From: Stictocephala bisonia
Taxonomy: Eukaryota > Arthropoda > Insecta > Hemiptera > Membracidae
Length of the DNA: 64,000 bases
Assembly: GCA_035578905.1 (NCBI GenBank)
Contig: JAQJVL010000747.1
Location: 127,001-191,000 of the forward strand
Reading direction: 5' to 3'
The translations under genes and the position numbers were made by a program. The notes under the pieces were generated by a model, which did no database searches, had not been told where the DNA came from, and saw nothing but the letters and a program-made list of their open reading frames with translations. This document shows positions 26,024 to 38,024 of the stretch, piece after piece (the first letter of the stretch is position 1; each line of letters starts with the position of its first letter).

Positions 26024-29000
26024 ACCAAGTTATACCTCCGAAGTTTAAAGTCATAATTAGTTTAGTCACTAACTACTACATACCAATTTATACCTCCGTA
26101 GTTTAAAGTCATAATTAGTTTAGTCACTAACTACTACATACCAATTTATACCTCCGTAGTTTAAAGTCATATTTAGTTTAGTCTCTAATTACTACATACC
26201 AATTTATACCTCCGTAGTTTAAAGTCATAATTAGTTTAGTCACTAACTACTACATACCAATTTATACCTCCGTAGTTTAAAGTCATAATTAGTTTAGTCT
26301 CTAATTACTACATACCAAGTTATACCTCCGTAGTTTAAAGTCATAATTAGTTTAGTCTCTAATTACTACATACCAAGTTATACCTCCGTAGTTTAAAGTC
26401 ATAATTAGTTTAGTCTCTAATTACTACATACCAAGTTATACCTCCGTAGTTTAAAGTCATAATTAGTTTAGGCTCTAATTACTAAATACCAAGTTATACC
26501 TACGTAGTTTAAAGTCATAATTAGTTTAGTCTCTATTTACTACATACCAAGTTATACCTCCGTAGTTTAAAGTCATAATTAGTTTAGTCTCTAATTACTA
26601 CATACCAAGTTATACCTCCGTAGTTTAAAGTCATAATTAATTTAGTCTCTAATTACTACATACCAAGTTATACCTCCGTAGTTTAAAGTCATAATTAGTT
26701 TAGTCACTAACTAATACATACCAATTTATACCTCCGTAGTTTAAAGTCATAATTAGTTTAGTCTCTAATTACTACATACCAAGTTATACCTCCGTAGTTT
26801 AAAGTCATAATTAGTTTAGTCTCTAATTACTACATACCAATTTATACCTCCGTAGTTTAAAGTCATAATTAGTTTAGTCTCTAATTACTACATACCAAGT
26901 TATACCTCCGTAGTTTAAAGTCATAATTAGTTTAGTCTCTAATTACTACATACCAAGTTATACCTCCGTAGTTTAAAGTCATAATTAGTTTAGTCTCTAA
27001 TTACTACATACCAATTTATACCTCCGTAGTTTAAAGTCATAATTAGTTTAGTCACTAATTACTACATACCAATTTATACCTCCGTAGTTTAAAGTCATAA
27101 TTAGTTTAGTCTCTAATTACTACATACCAAGTTATACCTCCGTAGTTTAAAGTCATAATTAGTTTAGTCTCTAATTACTACATACCAATTTATAACTCCG
27201 TAGTTTAAAGTCATAATTAGTTTAGTCTCTAATTACTACATACCAAGTTATACCTCCGTAGTTTAAAGTCATAATTAGTTTAGTCTCTAATTACTACATA
27301 CCAAGTTATACCTCCGTAGATTAAAGTCATAATTAGTTTAGTCTCTAATTACTACATACCAAGTTATACCTCCGTAGTTTAAAGTCATAATTAGTTTAGT
27401 CTCTAATTACTACATACCAAGTTATACCTCCGTAGCTTAAAGTCATAATTAGTTTAGTCTCTAATTACTACATACCAAGTTATACCTCCGTAGTTTAAAG
27501 TCATAATTAGTTTAGTCACTAATTACTACATACCAAGTTATACCGCCGTAGTTTAAAGTCATAATTAGTGTATTCACTAATTACTACATACCAATTTATA
27601 CCTCCTTAGTTTAAAGTAATAATTAGTTTAGTCACTAATTACTACATACCAAGTTATACCTCCGTAGTTTAAAGTCATAATTAGTTTAGTCAATATCTAC
27701 TACATACCAATTTATACCTCCGTAGTTTAAAGTCATAATTAGTTTAGTCACTAATTACTACATACCAATTTATACCTCCGTAGTTTAAAGTCATAATTAG
27801 TTTAGTCTCTAATTACTACATACCAAGTTATATATCCGTAGTTTAAAGTCATAATTAGTTTAGTCACTAACTACTACATACCAAGTTATACCTCCGTAGT
27901 TTAAAGTCATAATTAGTTTAGTCACTAACTACTACATACCAAGTTATACCTCCGTAGTTTAAAGTCATAATTAGTTTAGTCACTAATTACTACATACCAA
28001 GTTATACCTCCGTAGTTTAAAGTCATAATTAGTTTAATCTCTAATTACTACATACCAAGTTATACCTCCGTAGTTTAAAGTCATAATTAGTTTAGTCTCT
28101 AATTACTACATACCAAGTTATACCTCCGTAGTTTAAAGTCATAATTAGTTTAGTCTCTAATTACTACATACCAAGTTATACCTCCGTAGATTAAAGTCAT
28201 AATTAGTTTAGTCTCTAATTACTACATACCAAGTTTTACCTCCGTAGTTTAAAGTCATAATTAGTTTAGTCTCTAATTACTACATACCAAGTTATACCTC
28301 CGTAGTTTAAAGTCATAATTAGTTTAGTCCCTAATTACTACATACCAAGTTATACCTCCGTAGATTAAAGTCATAATTAGTTTAGTCTCTAATTACTACA
28401 TACCAAGTTATACCTCCGTAGTTTAAAGTCATAATTAGTTTAGTCTCTAATTACTACATACCAAGTTATACCTCCGTAGTTTAAAGTCATAATTAGTGTA
28501 TTCACTAATTACTACATACCAAGTTATACCTCCGTAGTTTAAAGTCATAATTAGTTTAGTCTCTAATTACTACATACCAAGTTATACCTCCGTAGCTTAA
28601 AGTCATAATTAGTTTAGTCTTTAATTACTACATACCAAGTTTTACCTCCGTAGTTTAAAGTCATAATTAGTTTAGTCACTAACTACTACATACCAAGTTA
28701 TACCCCCGTAGTTTAAAGTCATAATTAGTTTAGTTAATAACTACTACATATCAAGTTATACCTCCGTAGTTTAAAGTCATAATTAGTTTAGTCACTAATT
28801 ACTACATATCAAGTTATACCTCCGTAGTTTAAAGTCATAATTAGTTTAGTCTCTAATTACTACATACCAAGTTATATATCCGTAGTTTAAAGTCATAATT
28901 AGTTTAGTCACTAACTACTACATACCAAGTTATACCTCCGTAGTTTAAAGTCATAATTAGTTTAGTCACTAACTACTACATACCAAGTTATACCTCCGTA

Positions 29001-31549
29001 GTTTAAAGTCATAATTAGTTTAGTCACTAATTACTACATATCAAGTTATACCTCCGTAGTTTAAAGTCATAATTAGTTTAGTCACTAATTACTACATACC
29101 AAGTTATACCTCCGTAGTTTAAAGTCATAATTAGTTTAGTCACTAATTACTACATATCAAGTTTTACCTCCGTAGTTTAAAGTCATAATTAGTTTAGTCA
29201 CTAATTACTACATATCAAGTTATACCTCCGTAGTTTAAAGTCATAATTAGTTTAGTCACTAATTACTACATACCAATTTATACCTCCGTAGTTTAAAAAC
29301 ATAATTAGTTTAGTCTCTAATTACTACATACCAAGTTATACCTCCGTAGTTTAAAGTCATAATTAGTTTAGTCAATAACTACTACATACCAATTTATACC
29401 TCCGTAGTTTAAAGTCATAATTAGTTTAGTCACTAATTACTACATACTAATTTATACCTCCGTAGTTTAAAGTCATAATTAGTTTAGTCTCTAATTACTA
29501 CATACCAAGTTATACCTCCGTAGTTTAAAGTCATAATTAGTTTAGTCACTAACTACTACATACCAATTTATACCTCCGTAGTTTAAAGTCATAATTAGTT
29601 TACTCTCTAACTACTACATACCAAGTTATACCTCCGTAGTTTAAAGTCATAATTAGTTTAGTCACTAACTACTACATACCAAGTTATACCTCCGTAGTTT
29701 AAAGACATAATTAGTTTAGTCACTAATTACTACATACCAATTTATACCTTCGTAGTTTAAAGTCATAATTAGTTTAGTCTCTAATTACTACATACCAAGT
29801 TATACCTCCGTAGTTTAAAGTCATAATTAGTTTAGTCACTAACTACTACATACCAAGTTATACCTCCGTAGTTTAAAGTCATAATTAGTTTAGTCACTAA
29901 TTACTACATATCAAGTTATACCTCCGTAGTTTAAAGTCATAATTAGTTTAGTCACTAACTACTACATACCAAGTTATACCCCCGTAGTTTAAAGTCATAA
30001 TTAGTTTAGTCACTAACTACTACATATCAAGTTATACCTCCGTAGTTTAAAGTCATAATTAGTTTAGTCACTTATTACTACATACCAATTTATACCTTTG
30101 TAGTTTAAAGTCATAATTAGTTTAGTCTCTAATTACTACATACCAAGTTATACCTCCATAGTTTAAAGTCATAATTAGTTTAGTCTCTAATTACTACATA
30201 CCAATTTATACCTCCGTAGTTTAAAGTCATAATTAGTTTAGTCTCTAATTACTACATACCAAGTTATACCTCCGTAGTTTAAAGTCATAATTAGTTTAGT
30301 CTCTAATTACTACATACTAATTTATACCGCCGTAGTTTAAAGTCATAATTAGTTTAGTCACTAATTACTACATAACAAGTTATACCTCCGTAGTTTAAAG
30401 TCATAATTAGTTTAGTCTCTAATTACTACATACCAAGTTATACCTCCGTAGTTTAAAGTCATAATTAGTTTAGTCTCTAATTACTACATACCAAGTTATA
30501 CCTCCGTAGTTTAAAGTCATAATTAGTTTAGTCTCTATTTACTACATACCAAGTTATACCTCCGTAGATTAAAGTCATAATTAGTTTAGTCTCTAATTAC
30601 TACATACCAAGTTATACCTCCGTAGTTTAAAGTCATAATTAGTTTAGTCTCTAATTACTACATACCAAGTTATACCTCCGTAGTTTAAAGTCATAATTAG
30701 TTTAGTCTCTAATTACTACATACCAAGTTTTAACCTCCGTAGTTTAAAGTCATAATTAGTTTAGTCACTAATTACTACATACCAAGTTATACCTCCGTAG
30801 TTTAAAGTCATAATTAGTGTATTCACTAATTACTACATACCAAGTTATACCCCCGTAGTTTAAAGTCATAATTAGTTTAGTCACTAATTACTACATACCA
30901 AGTTATACCTCCGTAGTTTAAAGTCATAATTAGTTTAGTCACTAATTACTACAAACCAAGTTATACCTCCGTAGTTTAAAGTCATAATTAGTGTATTCAC
31001 TAATTACTACATACCAAGTTATACCTCCGTAGTTTAAAGTCATAATTAGTTTAGTCTCTAATTACTACATACCAAGTTATACCTCCGTAGTTTAAAGTCA
31101 TAATTAGTTTAGTCACTAATTACTACATACCAAGTTATACCTCCGTAGTTTAAAGTCATAATTAGTGTATTCACTATTTACTACATACCAAGTTATACCT
31201 CCGTAGTTTAAAGTCATAATTAGTGTATTCACTAATTACTACATACCAAGTTATACCTCCTTAGTTTAAAGTAATAATTAGTTTAGTCACTAATTACTAC
31301 ATACCAAGTTATACCTCCTTAGTTTAAAGTAATAATTAGTTTAGTCACTAATTACTACATACCAAGTTTTACCTCCGTAGTTTAAAGTAATAATTAGTTT
31401 AGTCACTAATTACTACATACCAAGTTATACCTCCGTAGTTTAAAGTCATAATTAGTGTACTCACTAATTACTACATACCAATTTATACCTCCTTAGTTTA
31501 AAGTAATAATTAGTTGGTCACTAATTACTACATACCAAGTTATACCTCT
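26024..31549 (+). repeat. 58-bp satellite array, about 95 copies
   Basis: The unit reads ACCAAGTTATACCTCCGTAG, TTTAAAGTCATAATTAGTTT, AGTCTCTAATTACTACAT. The period stays exactly 58 bp for almost the whole array; an extra base near 30,730 and a small loss near 31,515 are the obvious exceptions. Common substitutions are CACTAACTAC for CTCTAATTAC, AATTTAT for AAGTTAT, and TGTATTCAC for TTTAGTCTC. Each standard unit contains a dyad, TAATTAG and CTAATTA separated by eight bases. The array shows no unique spacers (so not CRISPR-like) and no coding capacity. Satellite DNA is the best description; whether it is centromeric or local is unknown. Confidence 0.96.
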
Positions 31550-32110
31550 AGCAGTACTATTATTCCCTTACTACATTTTCATAATATATATATGGGTCTT
31601 ATCTACTTACCTAAATTAGGAATGCAGAGCAGAAAAAAGAAGGCGAAGTAGAGCGGTGTTGCACTCGTCATACCTGGATAGTGTCATAGACACATCCCGG
31701 CACTCACGGTACACGACAGCACTCTACACAACGTCCTCACTACACTGGGTAAAGGGGCACTTCCATGGTTGTCTCTGGATATGTTGGTGACGTTAAGTGC
31801 CTTAGCACAGAAAGGAGCGGATGGTCATATCTGTAACATACAAGGTGTGGAGTTTGAGTAGATTTCAGAAAAGTGAAAGTTAAAAAGGTAAAATATGTCC
31901 TTGTTCTCGTATGTCCTAGTTGAAGTTACATTTAAGCAGCCCTTTCTATGAGTTAACCTGGGGGCCAACGGTTTAAGGGTAACTTCCGAACCACCACCAG
32001 TGACCGGGCAGGTTGGTTACGTTCAAGGATCGGATCGCTCAGACGGTCACCCATCCTAGGAACAGCCACACTCGGTGTTGCTTGACGCCGTTATCTTGCG
32101 AACACGGGAC
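31550..32110 (-). mobile_element. GC-richer repeat with 5S-rRNA-like promoter block
   Basis: On the minus strand, 32,086 to about 32,038 reads GTCAAGCAACACCGAGTGTG, a short link, then GGATGGGTGACCGTCTGAG. In sequence, order and spacing (about 28 bases) these resemble the A box and C box of the internal control region of 5S rRNA genes. The first about 50 bases of a 5S gene are not recognisable, so it is not a functional 5S gene. A downstream body with GGTTCGGAAGTTACCCTTAA and CCGTTGGCCCCCAGGTTAAC (to about 31,950) follows. A second GC-richer block at 31,620-31,820 may belong to it or be separate. A 5S-derived SINE is the likeliest identity, and the exact limits are uncertain. Confidence 0.5.
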
Positions 32111-34235
32111 GAATAAAGACACCTTTAACACTGAGGTGACAGTTTGAACACAATTTTACAACTTTTTCTAGGAACGAGAAGTAAAGGAGCGATGAACGAG
32201 TATAATGGGGATGATCACATAAGATCTATGTGGGGTATCATGTGGCGTCGGGCAAGTAGAATATTGATCATAAACACTTCTGCTTTAAAACTAAATCAAG
32301 CTATTATGATATGAAATAAATAACATATCTAGGTGCAAAAGGTGTTTGTTTTCGAGGCAACAAATATTAACATAGAACAAAACTCGTAGCTAATTTATAT
32401 ATTAATTAGCGTTCTTCCTGTACCGTAGACTATACTAAATAAAACATAACAAGCAACAAAGTGCAACGCCATTGTGAAGGGGAAGATATGTTCTTTGCCA
32501 CTTGATTAAAAGGTCTGAGTAGGGTTTTAGAATGCATTGCTGTGATGTACTCTTCCGTTCCATAACAGTCCCACAAAGGGCAATTTTTTTAATTCCCTTT
32601 TAATGATGTAAGGGCGATGTAAATAAATGTTTTAATAATAAAAGTCTAAAAACTTTGTATTTACTCATATTTAATGTTCCAAGATATGATATTTTATAGA
32701 AAATAGTTATGTTATAAATTAAACTAATCATTACATTTAATAATACGTTCTTCATTATACTTGACCGATCTATAAATATGAATAATGGCCTTTAAGGCTT
32801 TGGACTTTAAAAATTGGTTTAAATACTCTTCATAGACTGTATATTTAAACTAAAAAATGAGTTTAAATTAATTTCTTTGAAAAGCAAATCAAAGGTAAAT
32901 ATCCCAATATTGGCCAATCAGAGCATTTACTGCCATTCAAGGTTCAAAAGAGAGAAAATAAGATTTTATTTCTCGTATAAAAAATATTTGCAAGGCCACA
33001 AAATGCAGTTATGAGCTCACTTAGGTTAAAATCGGACCATCGATTTTCTAACTTATGTGGATTGGATATTTTCTTTAAATGATGTTTGATATTATAATTA
33101 ATCATAGCGTTACATATTTTCATGTTCATACAGGACGGTGGCCAGGAACTGATTAACTTATTCCAAGAATTTATTTAACCTTCCAGGAATAATTTGGAAA
33201 GAGGCATGAAGACAACAATAGTTTATATTTAAGTTTAAAACAAATAAGAATCTTATAAAATGTCTTTAAATTGTGAATTTAAAAATATGAAAAACTAAAT
33301 TTAATAAATAATATTTGTAATGCTAATAATTCTTAAATTAGACTAAGATTCGTAGTATGTCTAATAACTACTTGGTCTCAATGTAACAAGCAAGTAAGCA
33401 ATTGATTGTGACTTCGTTAGCATGCATAAACAGGAATACAAGCAACAAAGGGAACGCCTAAGGAGATGGTATTACCATAGTGCATCTCAAATACCATATT
33501 TTACCATACATCTGTATCATAGTTTAAAACTGAATAATATCGCAAGTGTTGAACTCTTTTACAGTAAAAAACTTCTTATTGTTACCAGACCAATTGAAAT
33601 AATAAACGATACATTTAAAAATGTGTAAGCATTTTTCGTCTATTTTGCTTTGCAACACTAATTCAGTTTTATCGTGTTTTTAAAATATCTGAATAAATAG
33701 GTTTTGATGAAAAACATTTATTTTAAAATAGGCATCGTTATTTCACAAAATAAATATTGAGATTTAGGATATAAATTTAAATATATTATAAAGCTCATAT
33801 ACTGTGCCCTTAATATGAATAATTTATACCACGTTAATGCTTATATCTACAACATTTTACAGCGAGTTAATTAATTAATGTTACATTTTCCTGAATTATG
33901 TTCTAAAAGTAATTAGCAGATTTCATAAACAATCAAATAACTTATTCCGATTCCTTCGTGAAATGGGTACTAGAAAGTTCTCTGAAATACAACTAAAAGT
34001 ACTGCTGTTTCCCTAAATACTGTCACTCTAGATAATTTTTTCAAAGTTGTATCAAAAACTAATGATAAAGTCTTTATTAATGTTGTCTAGCATTTTAAAA
34101 TAAATCTAGATCGTGCGGGATGAGATATTTATTTTATATAGTGATTCACAAACAAAGATAATATTCCATGCTGCTAGAATTGATAGACACTAAGCTACTG
34201 CCATTTTCGTCATGTAAAACCAAAGGTCAGTACCG
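32111..34235. other. AT-rich DNA, no gene seen
   Basis: Small open frames at 32,944-33,129 (minus) and 33,422-33,628 (plus) carry no recognisable motif and have the composition of surrounding DNA. Nothing else was identified. Confidence 0.45.
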
Positions 34236-34610
34236 TATAAGGTGCCAAGTCCAACCCTTAGTGAGTGCCTCTGTTCTACCTCTCAGAATATCCAGTCAAG
34301 TCTTCAAAACTGTTTTTCCTCGGCCATGAATCTCGGCCATACTACTTCCAGTATGCGCAGACTACCCAGAGTGCACCGCTTGCTTTACCTCCTCATGCTC
34401 TTCGCACCTGCTCTAAATTCTGTACCAAAAAGAAGAATTGTGCTAACATTGAACATTAGACAACCAGCCTGTGGAGTCACGTCACCACCTTCGCCAACCT
34501 TTCACTACGGCCGCCTTTAAAGAAGGCGATTGAAAATTGGCAACGCCGCACTGAGGCCCAAGATTCTGACCTTCAATTTAATAATACAGGAAAAGGGCGC
34601 GCTCTCTACT
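34236..34610 (+). other. GC-richer, coding-like relic of unknown identity
   Basis: About 375 bp stand out as GC-richer than their flanks. Two overlapping plus-strand frames stay open. One (34,242-34,520, 92 codons) is serine-, leucine- and proline-rich. The other (from 34,265) contains a cysteine cluster, CSKFCTKKKNC. A third stretch further on reads LKKAIENWQRRTEAQDSD (about 34,517-34,570). Continuing from one frame to another suggests an old coding sequence broken by indels, perhaps transposon-derived. No family was recognised, and which frame is real cannot be decided. Confidence 0.3.
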
Positions 34611-35510
34611 TAAATGGGGGTTTTTACTTTTTTTTTACGTTTCTGATTAGTTAAAAAACGTATCAAAATATTATCTTGACAGTATCAAACTAGTGATTCC
34701 GGATTTCTTTATTTCTGTCGATATACCAATTCAAAAGCCACTCTAAACTAACCTTGATGATTGTTTGCTTTTGTTTACAGGATACTAACAGAGGAATGCT
34801 GTGATTTGTAAGGTAATTGAAAGATATACATAGAGGGGGCTTTATGTACCTTCTGATATTGTGTTAAATAGTTGTAAACAATTAATTGGCACTATTCAAA
34901 AACTTACATCTAAAGATTTTTATCACAGTCAAATAATATAAGAAGTATTGTAAACTGTAGGTAAAGAATTGAAACTATATTCAATTAATTATAAAATTCA
35001 AACTTTATTCTATAAATATATGAACTATATTCTATAATTATATTTTAATATTAGACCGATCTGAAAAATATTCTAACGAGACTCTAGGCATACTTTTCAT
35101 TAGATTTGAGTATGGACTTTTTTGTTATGGTGGAACATATCAATCAAATTTGAATCGAATTGTTATCCAACAGAAAATTTTTAAAAACCATCGCAAATAA
35201 ACTGGAAATAGAACAATCACATTTCTTGTTTAGACAGGAAAATTCTTCCGATTAAATAGATATTTGTTTTTAAAGTACTGTATTAAATTTGTTTTATAGT
35301 AGAAGTGGAAGTATGCCAGAAAATAATATAGCAAATTAATGTATGATTACATATTCACAATTACGTAATATCAAGTCCTAAACCTAATTTAACACACTTA
35401 GAAAAAACTATGCATTTCAAGAACATAGGATGTAGAGTAGGTTCAAAACTACCAGAGGAATAACATCAATATAATAATAGAATCCCATTTTCAATTTAAT
35501 GGGAATATGT
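34611..35510. other. AT-rich DNA, no gene seen
   Basis: No coding, RNA or repeat feature was recognised. Confidence 0.45.
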
Positions 35511-35529
35511 GTACAATACGGTTTTATTT

Positions 35530-35885
35530 CCTTTTTTTTAGCGATGTCAGTTTTATGAGAGCCCCTGAAGCAGTATATAGCCTATTCGAACGTCGCGACC
35601 TAAGCGGCCGTGCTCTCACACACCATCTTGATGTGCTCCCAGTAACTAACTCTAGAGACCAGCTTTACACTCCTGCTAGTAGCTGCTCACTTGGTCTGGA
35701 CCCCGATGTAGTGATCGTAACGATATCGGTCTTGGCATACGGCAGCTGGACTACGTGGATCTCCATCTGACTCACGGCATCAATGGTTTTGTCCTCTCCG
35801 TGACCTACTGATAATGGCCTATCCTAGCAGGAAAACGATGTAGGCTAACTCTAGTCCAAGGACGTTGTTGATCATAATTTATTGT
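35530..35885 (+). other. GC-richer segment, possible exon or element 3' end
   Basis: A pyrimidine-rich tract ending in TTTTTTTAG (35,531-35,541), a plausible splice acceptor, is followed by a frame open to the stop at 35,768-35,770. The frame includes MRAPEAVYSLFERRDLSGRA and ends VLAYGSWTTWISI. Base composition is near balanced, against strongly AT-rich flanks, and the segment stops sharply after about 35,870. No domain was recognised. It could be a terminal exon of an unseen gene, a relic of one, or part of a transposable element. No AATAAA follows closely. Confidence 0.25.
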
Positions 35886-36151
35886 GTTGTGAAGTAAAGT
35901 ATTCAGTTTCAGTTTCAATACACATTTTTAAAAGTAACAAAAACAGTTAATTAGCATATTCCGTGTTAGGAGAAATGCAAAACAAGTGAAAGTTACACAA
36001 TATGCGTGTATTATTATAAAAGTATACTAATAACAATACTTTATTGACAAAAGTTAATTTATGAAATTTTATTTAACGTAAAAAATTATTTAATAAATAA
36101 AAAATCACTATAGTAATATAAAGTTAAATTAGGGCTACTTACGTATTTTTA

Positions 36152-36397
36152 GGATGTAATAAAATTCAAACTTAGTACCCTTAACATTTTTTATTAAAAT
36201 TATTTCATATAACATGTTTCAACATAATGGTCATTTTCAAGTGTAAATTAAATAATTAAATTATGTATATATAAATAAATTTTCAAGTGTAAATTATTGA
36301 ATTTACACTTAAAAATGACCAATAAGTTGAAACATGTTGTATGGAATAATTTTAATTAAAAATGTTCGGGGTACTCAATTTGAATTTTATTACATCC
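36152..36397. mobile_element. Fold-back element with 98-bp arms
   Basis: Arms at 36,152-36,249 and 36,300-36,397 are inverted copies with roughly ten differences, around a 50-bp loop. The outer ends read GGATGTAATAAAATTCAAA, and the inner ends AAGTGTAAATT. The loop repeats the TTTTCAAGTGTAAATT sequence of the left arm once more. There is no coding capacity. A non-autonomous fold-back or MITE-type element is likely. No target duplication was confirmed. Confidence 0.8.
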
Positions 36398-36463
36398 TTT
36401 TTTTAACTCACTATTATTACAAATTACAGTACTGCGAGATTTTCTTTAGTAAGGAATATATAT

Positions 36464-36773
36464 AAAATAATATGATGATTAATATGGGTAAACAACGTTT
36501 CCTTTTCTCAGTTCAGAGAGATGAATAACTACTTAACATCAAAACGTATCCAATATTTAGTAAAGCCAATGTGCATTCAAATGATAACCGTAATGAACTA
36601 CATTGGAAACTAAACAATATAAATATTATAGAAGAACTTCGTGCAAATATTTGTAAAATTAAACAATTCTTGACGACTGCTATACAACATTTAAACTGTA
36701 AATATTTCAAATTGGATTAAGAATAATAATAACGAAATATAAGTTTAATTATATATATCTAATTATATATATA

Positions 36774-36813
<40 letters not shown>

Positions 36814-37162
36814 TATATATAATTTTCATTTAATTTTAATAATAATATTATATATATATATAATTAGATATATATAATTAAACTTATATTTCGTTATTAT
36901 TATTCTTAATCCAATTTGAAATATTTACAGTTTAAATGTTGTATAGCAGTCGTCAAGAATTGTTTAATTTTACAAATATTTGCACGAAGTTCTTCTATAA
37001 TATTTATATTGTTTAGTTTCCAATGTAGTTCATTACGGTTATCATTTGAATGCACATTGGCTTTACTAAATATTGGATACATTTTGATGTTAAGTAGTTA
37101 TTCATCTCTCTGAACTGAGAAAAGGAAACGTTGTTTACCCATATTAATCATCATATTATTTT
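36464..37162. repeat. Near-perfect palindrome, 312-bp arms, 75-bp AT spacer
   Basis: The left arm (36,464-36,775) and right arm (36,851-37,162) are reverse complements over 312 bases with a single difference seen, at 36,545 versus 37,081. The spacer is (AT)n-rich. The same 65-codon frame appears on opposite strands in the two arms, differing by one residue; it has no recognisable domain. Such near-identity means a recent inverted duplication, ongoing gene conversion, or an assembly fold-back error. The first bases outside the arms differ on the two sides, and no target duplication was recognised. Confidence 0.93.
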
Positions 37163-37169
37163 GTACCTA

Positions 37170-37550
37170 AAAAAACTTGTGTTGCGTATATTCACCTGTT
37201 TTGAAAGTACTGAAAGATCAATCCAGAACATCATAGAAACCCCCATGTCCCTGTTTGCCAAAACTACAGATTGGCAATCAAGTGATATGTTGGAGTCATG
37301 ACAGTTCATCGATTCCCAGAGTTCACGTGATCTTGAGATACTTTTAAGGCGGCCAGCACGCATCAAGACACGTCACCCTGACTGGCCAATAGGAGACCCT
37401 CTACGTTGGATCCGGTGGATGTGAGAAGAAAGTGTAGGGCAGTTTTGTAGTGAAAGTGGTAAAAGTCATGTAAGTTAGAGAAAGAACTGTTCCGTATTAA
37501 ATTATAAAAATGAGCTCTAAGATTGACAAAGTCCTGAATTCTTGTCATAA
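37170..37550 (-). other. GC-richer, coding-like relic on the minus strand
   Basis: Two successive minus-strand frames are open: 37,548 to 37,363 (61 codons) and 37,366 to 37,151 (71 codons). Together they cover about 400 bp that are GC-richer than the flanks. The second contains RLKSISRSRELWESMNCHDS and is followed at about 37,200 by AAACAGGTGAATA, a fair splice-donor match. A one-step frame change joins them. This could be a decayed gene or transposon fragment. No family was recognised. Confidence 0.25.
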
Positions 37551-37863
37551 TTTCTAAAAATATAAATTCTATTCAACAATATATTGATTTGAATAGCTTA
37601 TTCAATATTTCAAGCTTATTTTACTGTTAACCCAAGTTTTATTTCATTGTTGAATGATCTGTAAAATTTGTGTTTGGTTTTTATTAATTGTAGTTTTTAA
37701 TTACTTTATACAACTCATATTTAAATATATACCATTGGTTCAGAAATGCTATTCTTTCATTATTTCCAAGCGAGATCAACCTAAGTTAAAGTAGCATTCA
37801 GTATAATAATAACATAATTTATCATCAAAACGAGTTTATGGAGGCACAAGTGTTATATGTTCT

Positions 37864-38024
37864 TTTGTCATTGGGCTATTAATTAATGACACTTTCTAAG
37901 GAATAGTCGGCCTTAATTTGTAACAATGACTAAATTCGCTCATCTACACTCATTACACTCATTAGAAATCCATATTCGCCCATATCTTGACGATCAGCGT
38001 CTTGTGAATAAATAAAAAATAAAA
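37864..38024 (+). mobile_element. SINE, family 1 (5'-truncated)
   Basis: Contains only the shared 3' domain: TTGTCATTGGGCTATTAATT, the TCGGCCTTAATTTGTAACAA block, ACTCAT repeats, TATTCGCCCATATCTTGACG, and GCGTCTTGTGAATAAATAAA, with an A-rich tail. The head is missing, as expected for incomplete reverse transcription. Confidence 0.7.

Noticed and set aside
26024..31549. CRISPR-like regular repeats
   Set aside because: Units are head-to-tail and contiguous with no unique spacers; the context is eukaryotic.
32038..32086. Functional 5S rRNA gene
   Set aside because: Only the internal promoter-like part is recognisable; the 5' and 3' stems of 5S rRNA were not found.
36513..37113. Two 65-codon frames with nearly the same protein on opposite strands
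   Set aside because: They mirror each other because of the palindrome. No start context, domain or extra conservation supports a gene.
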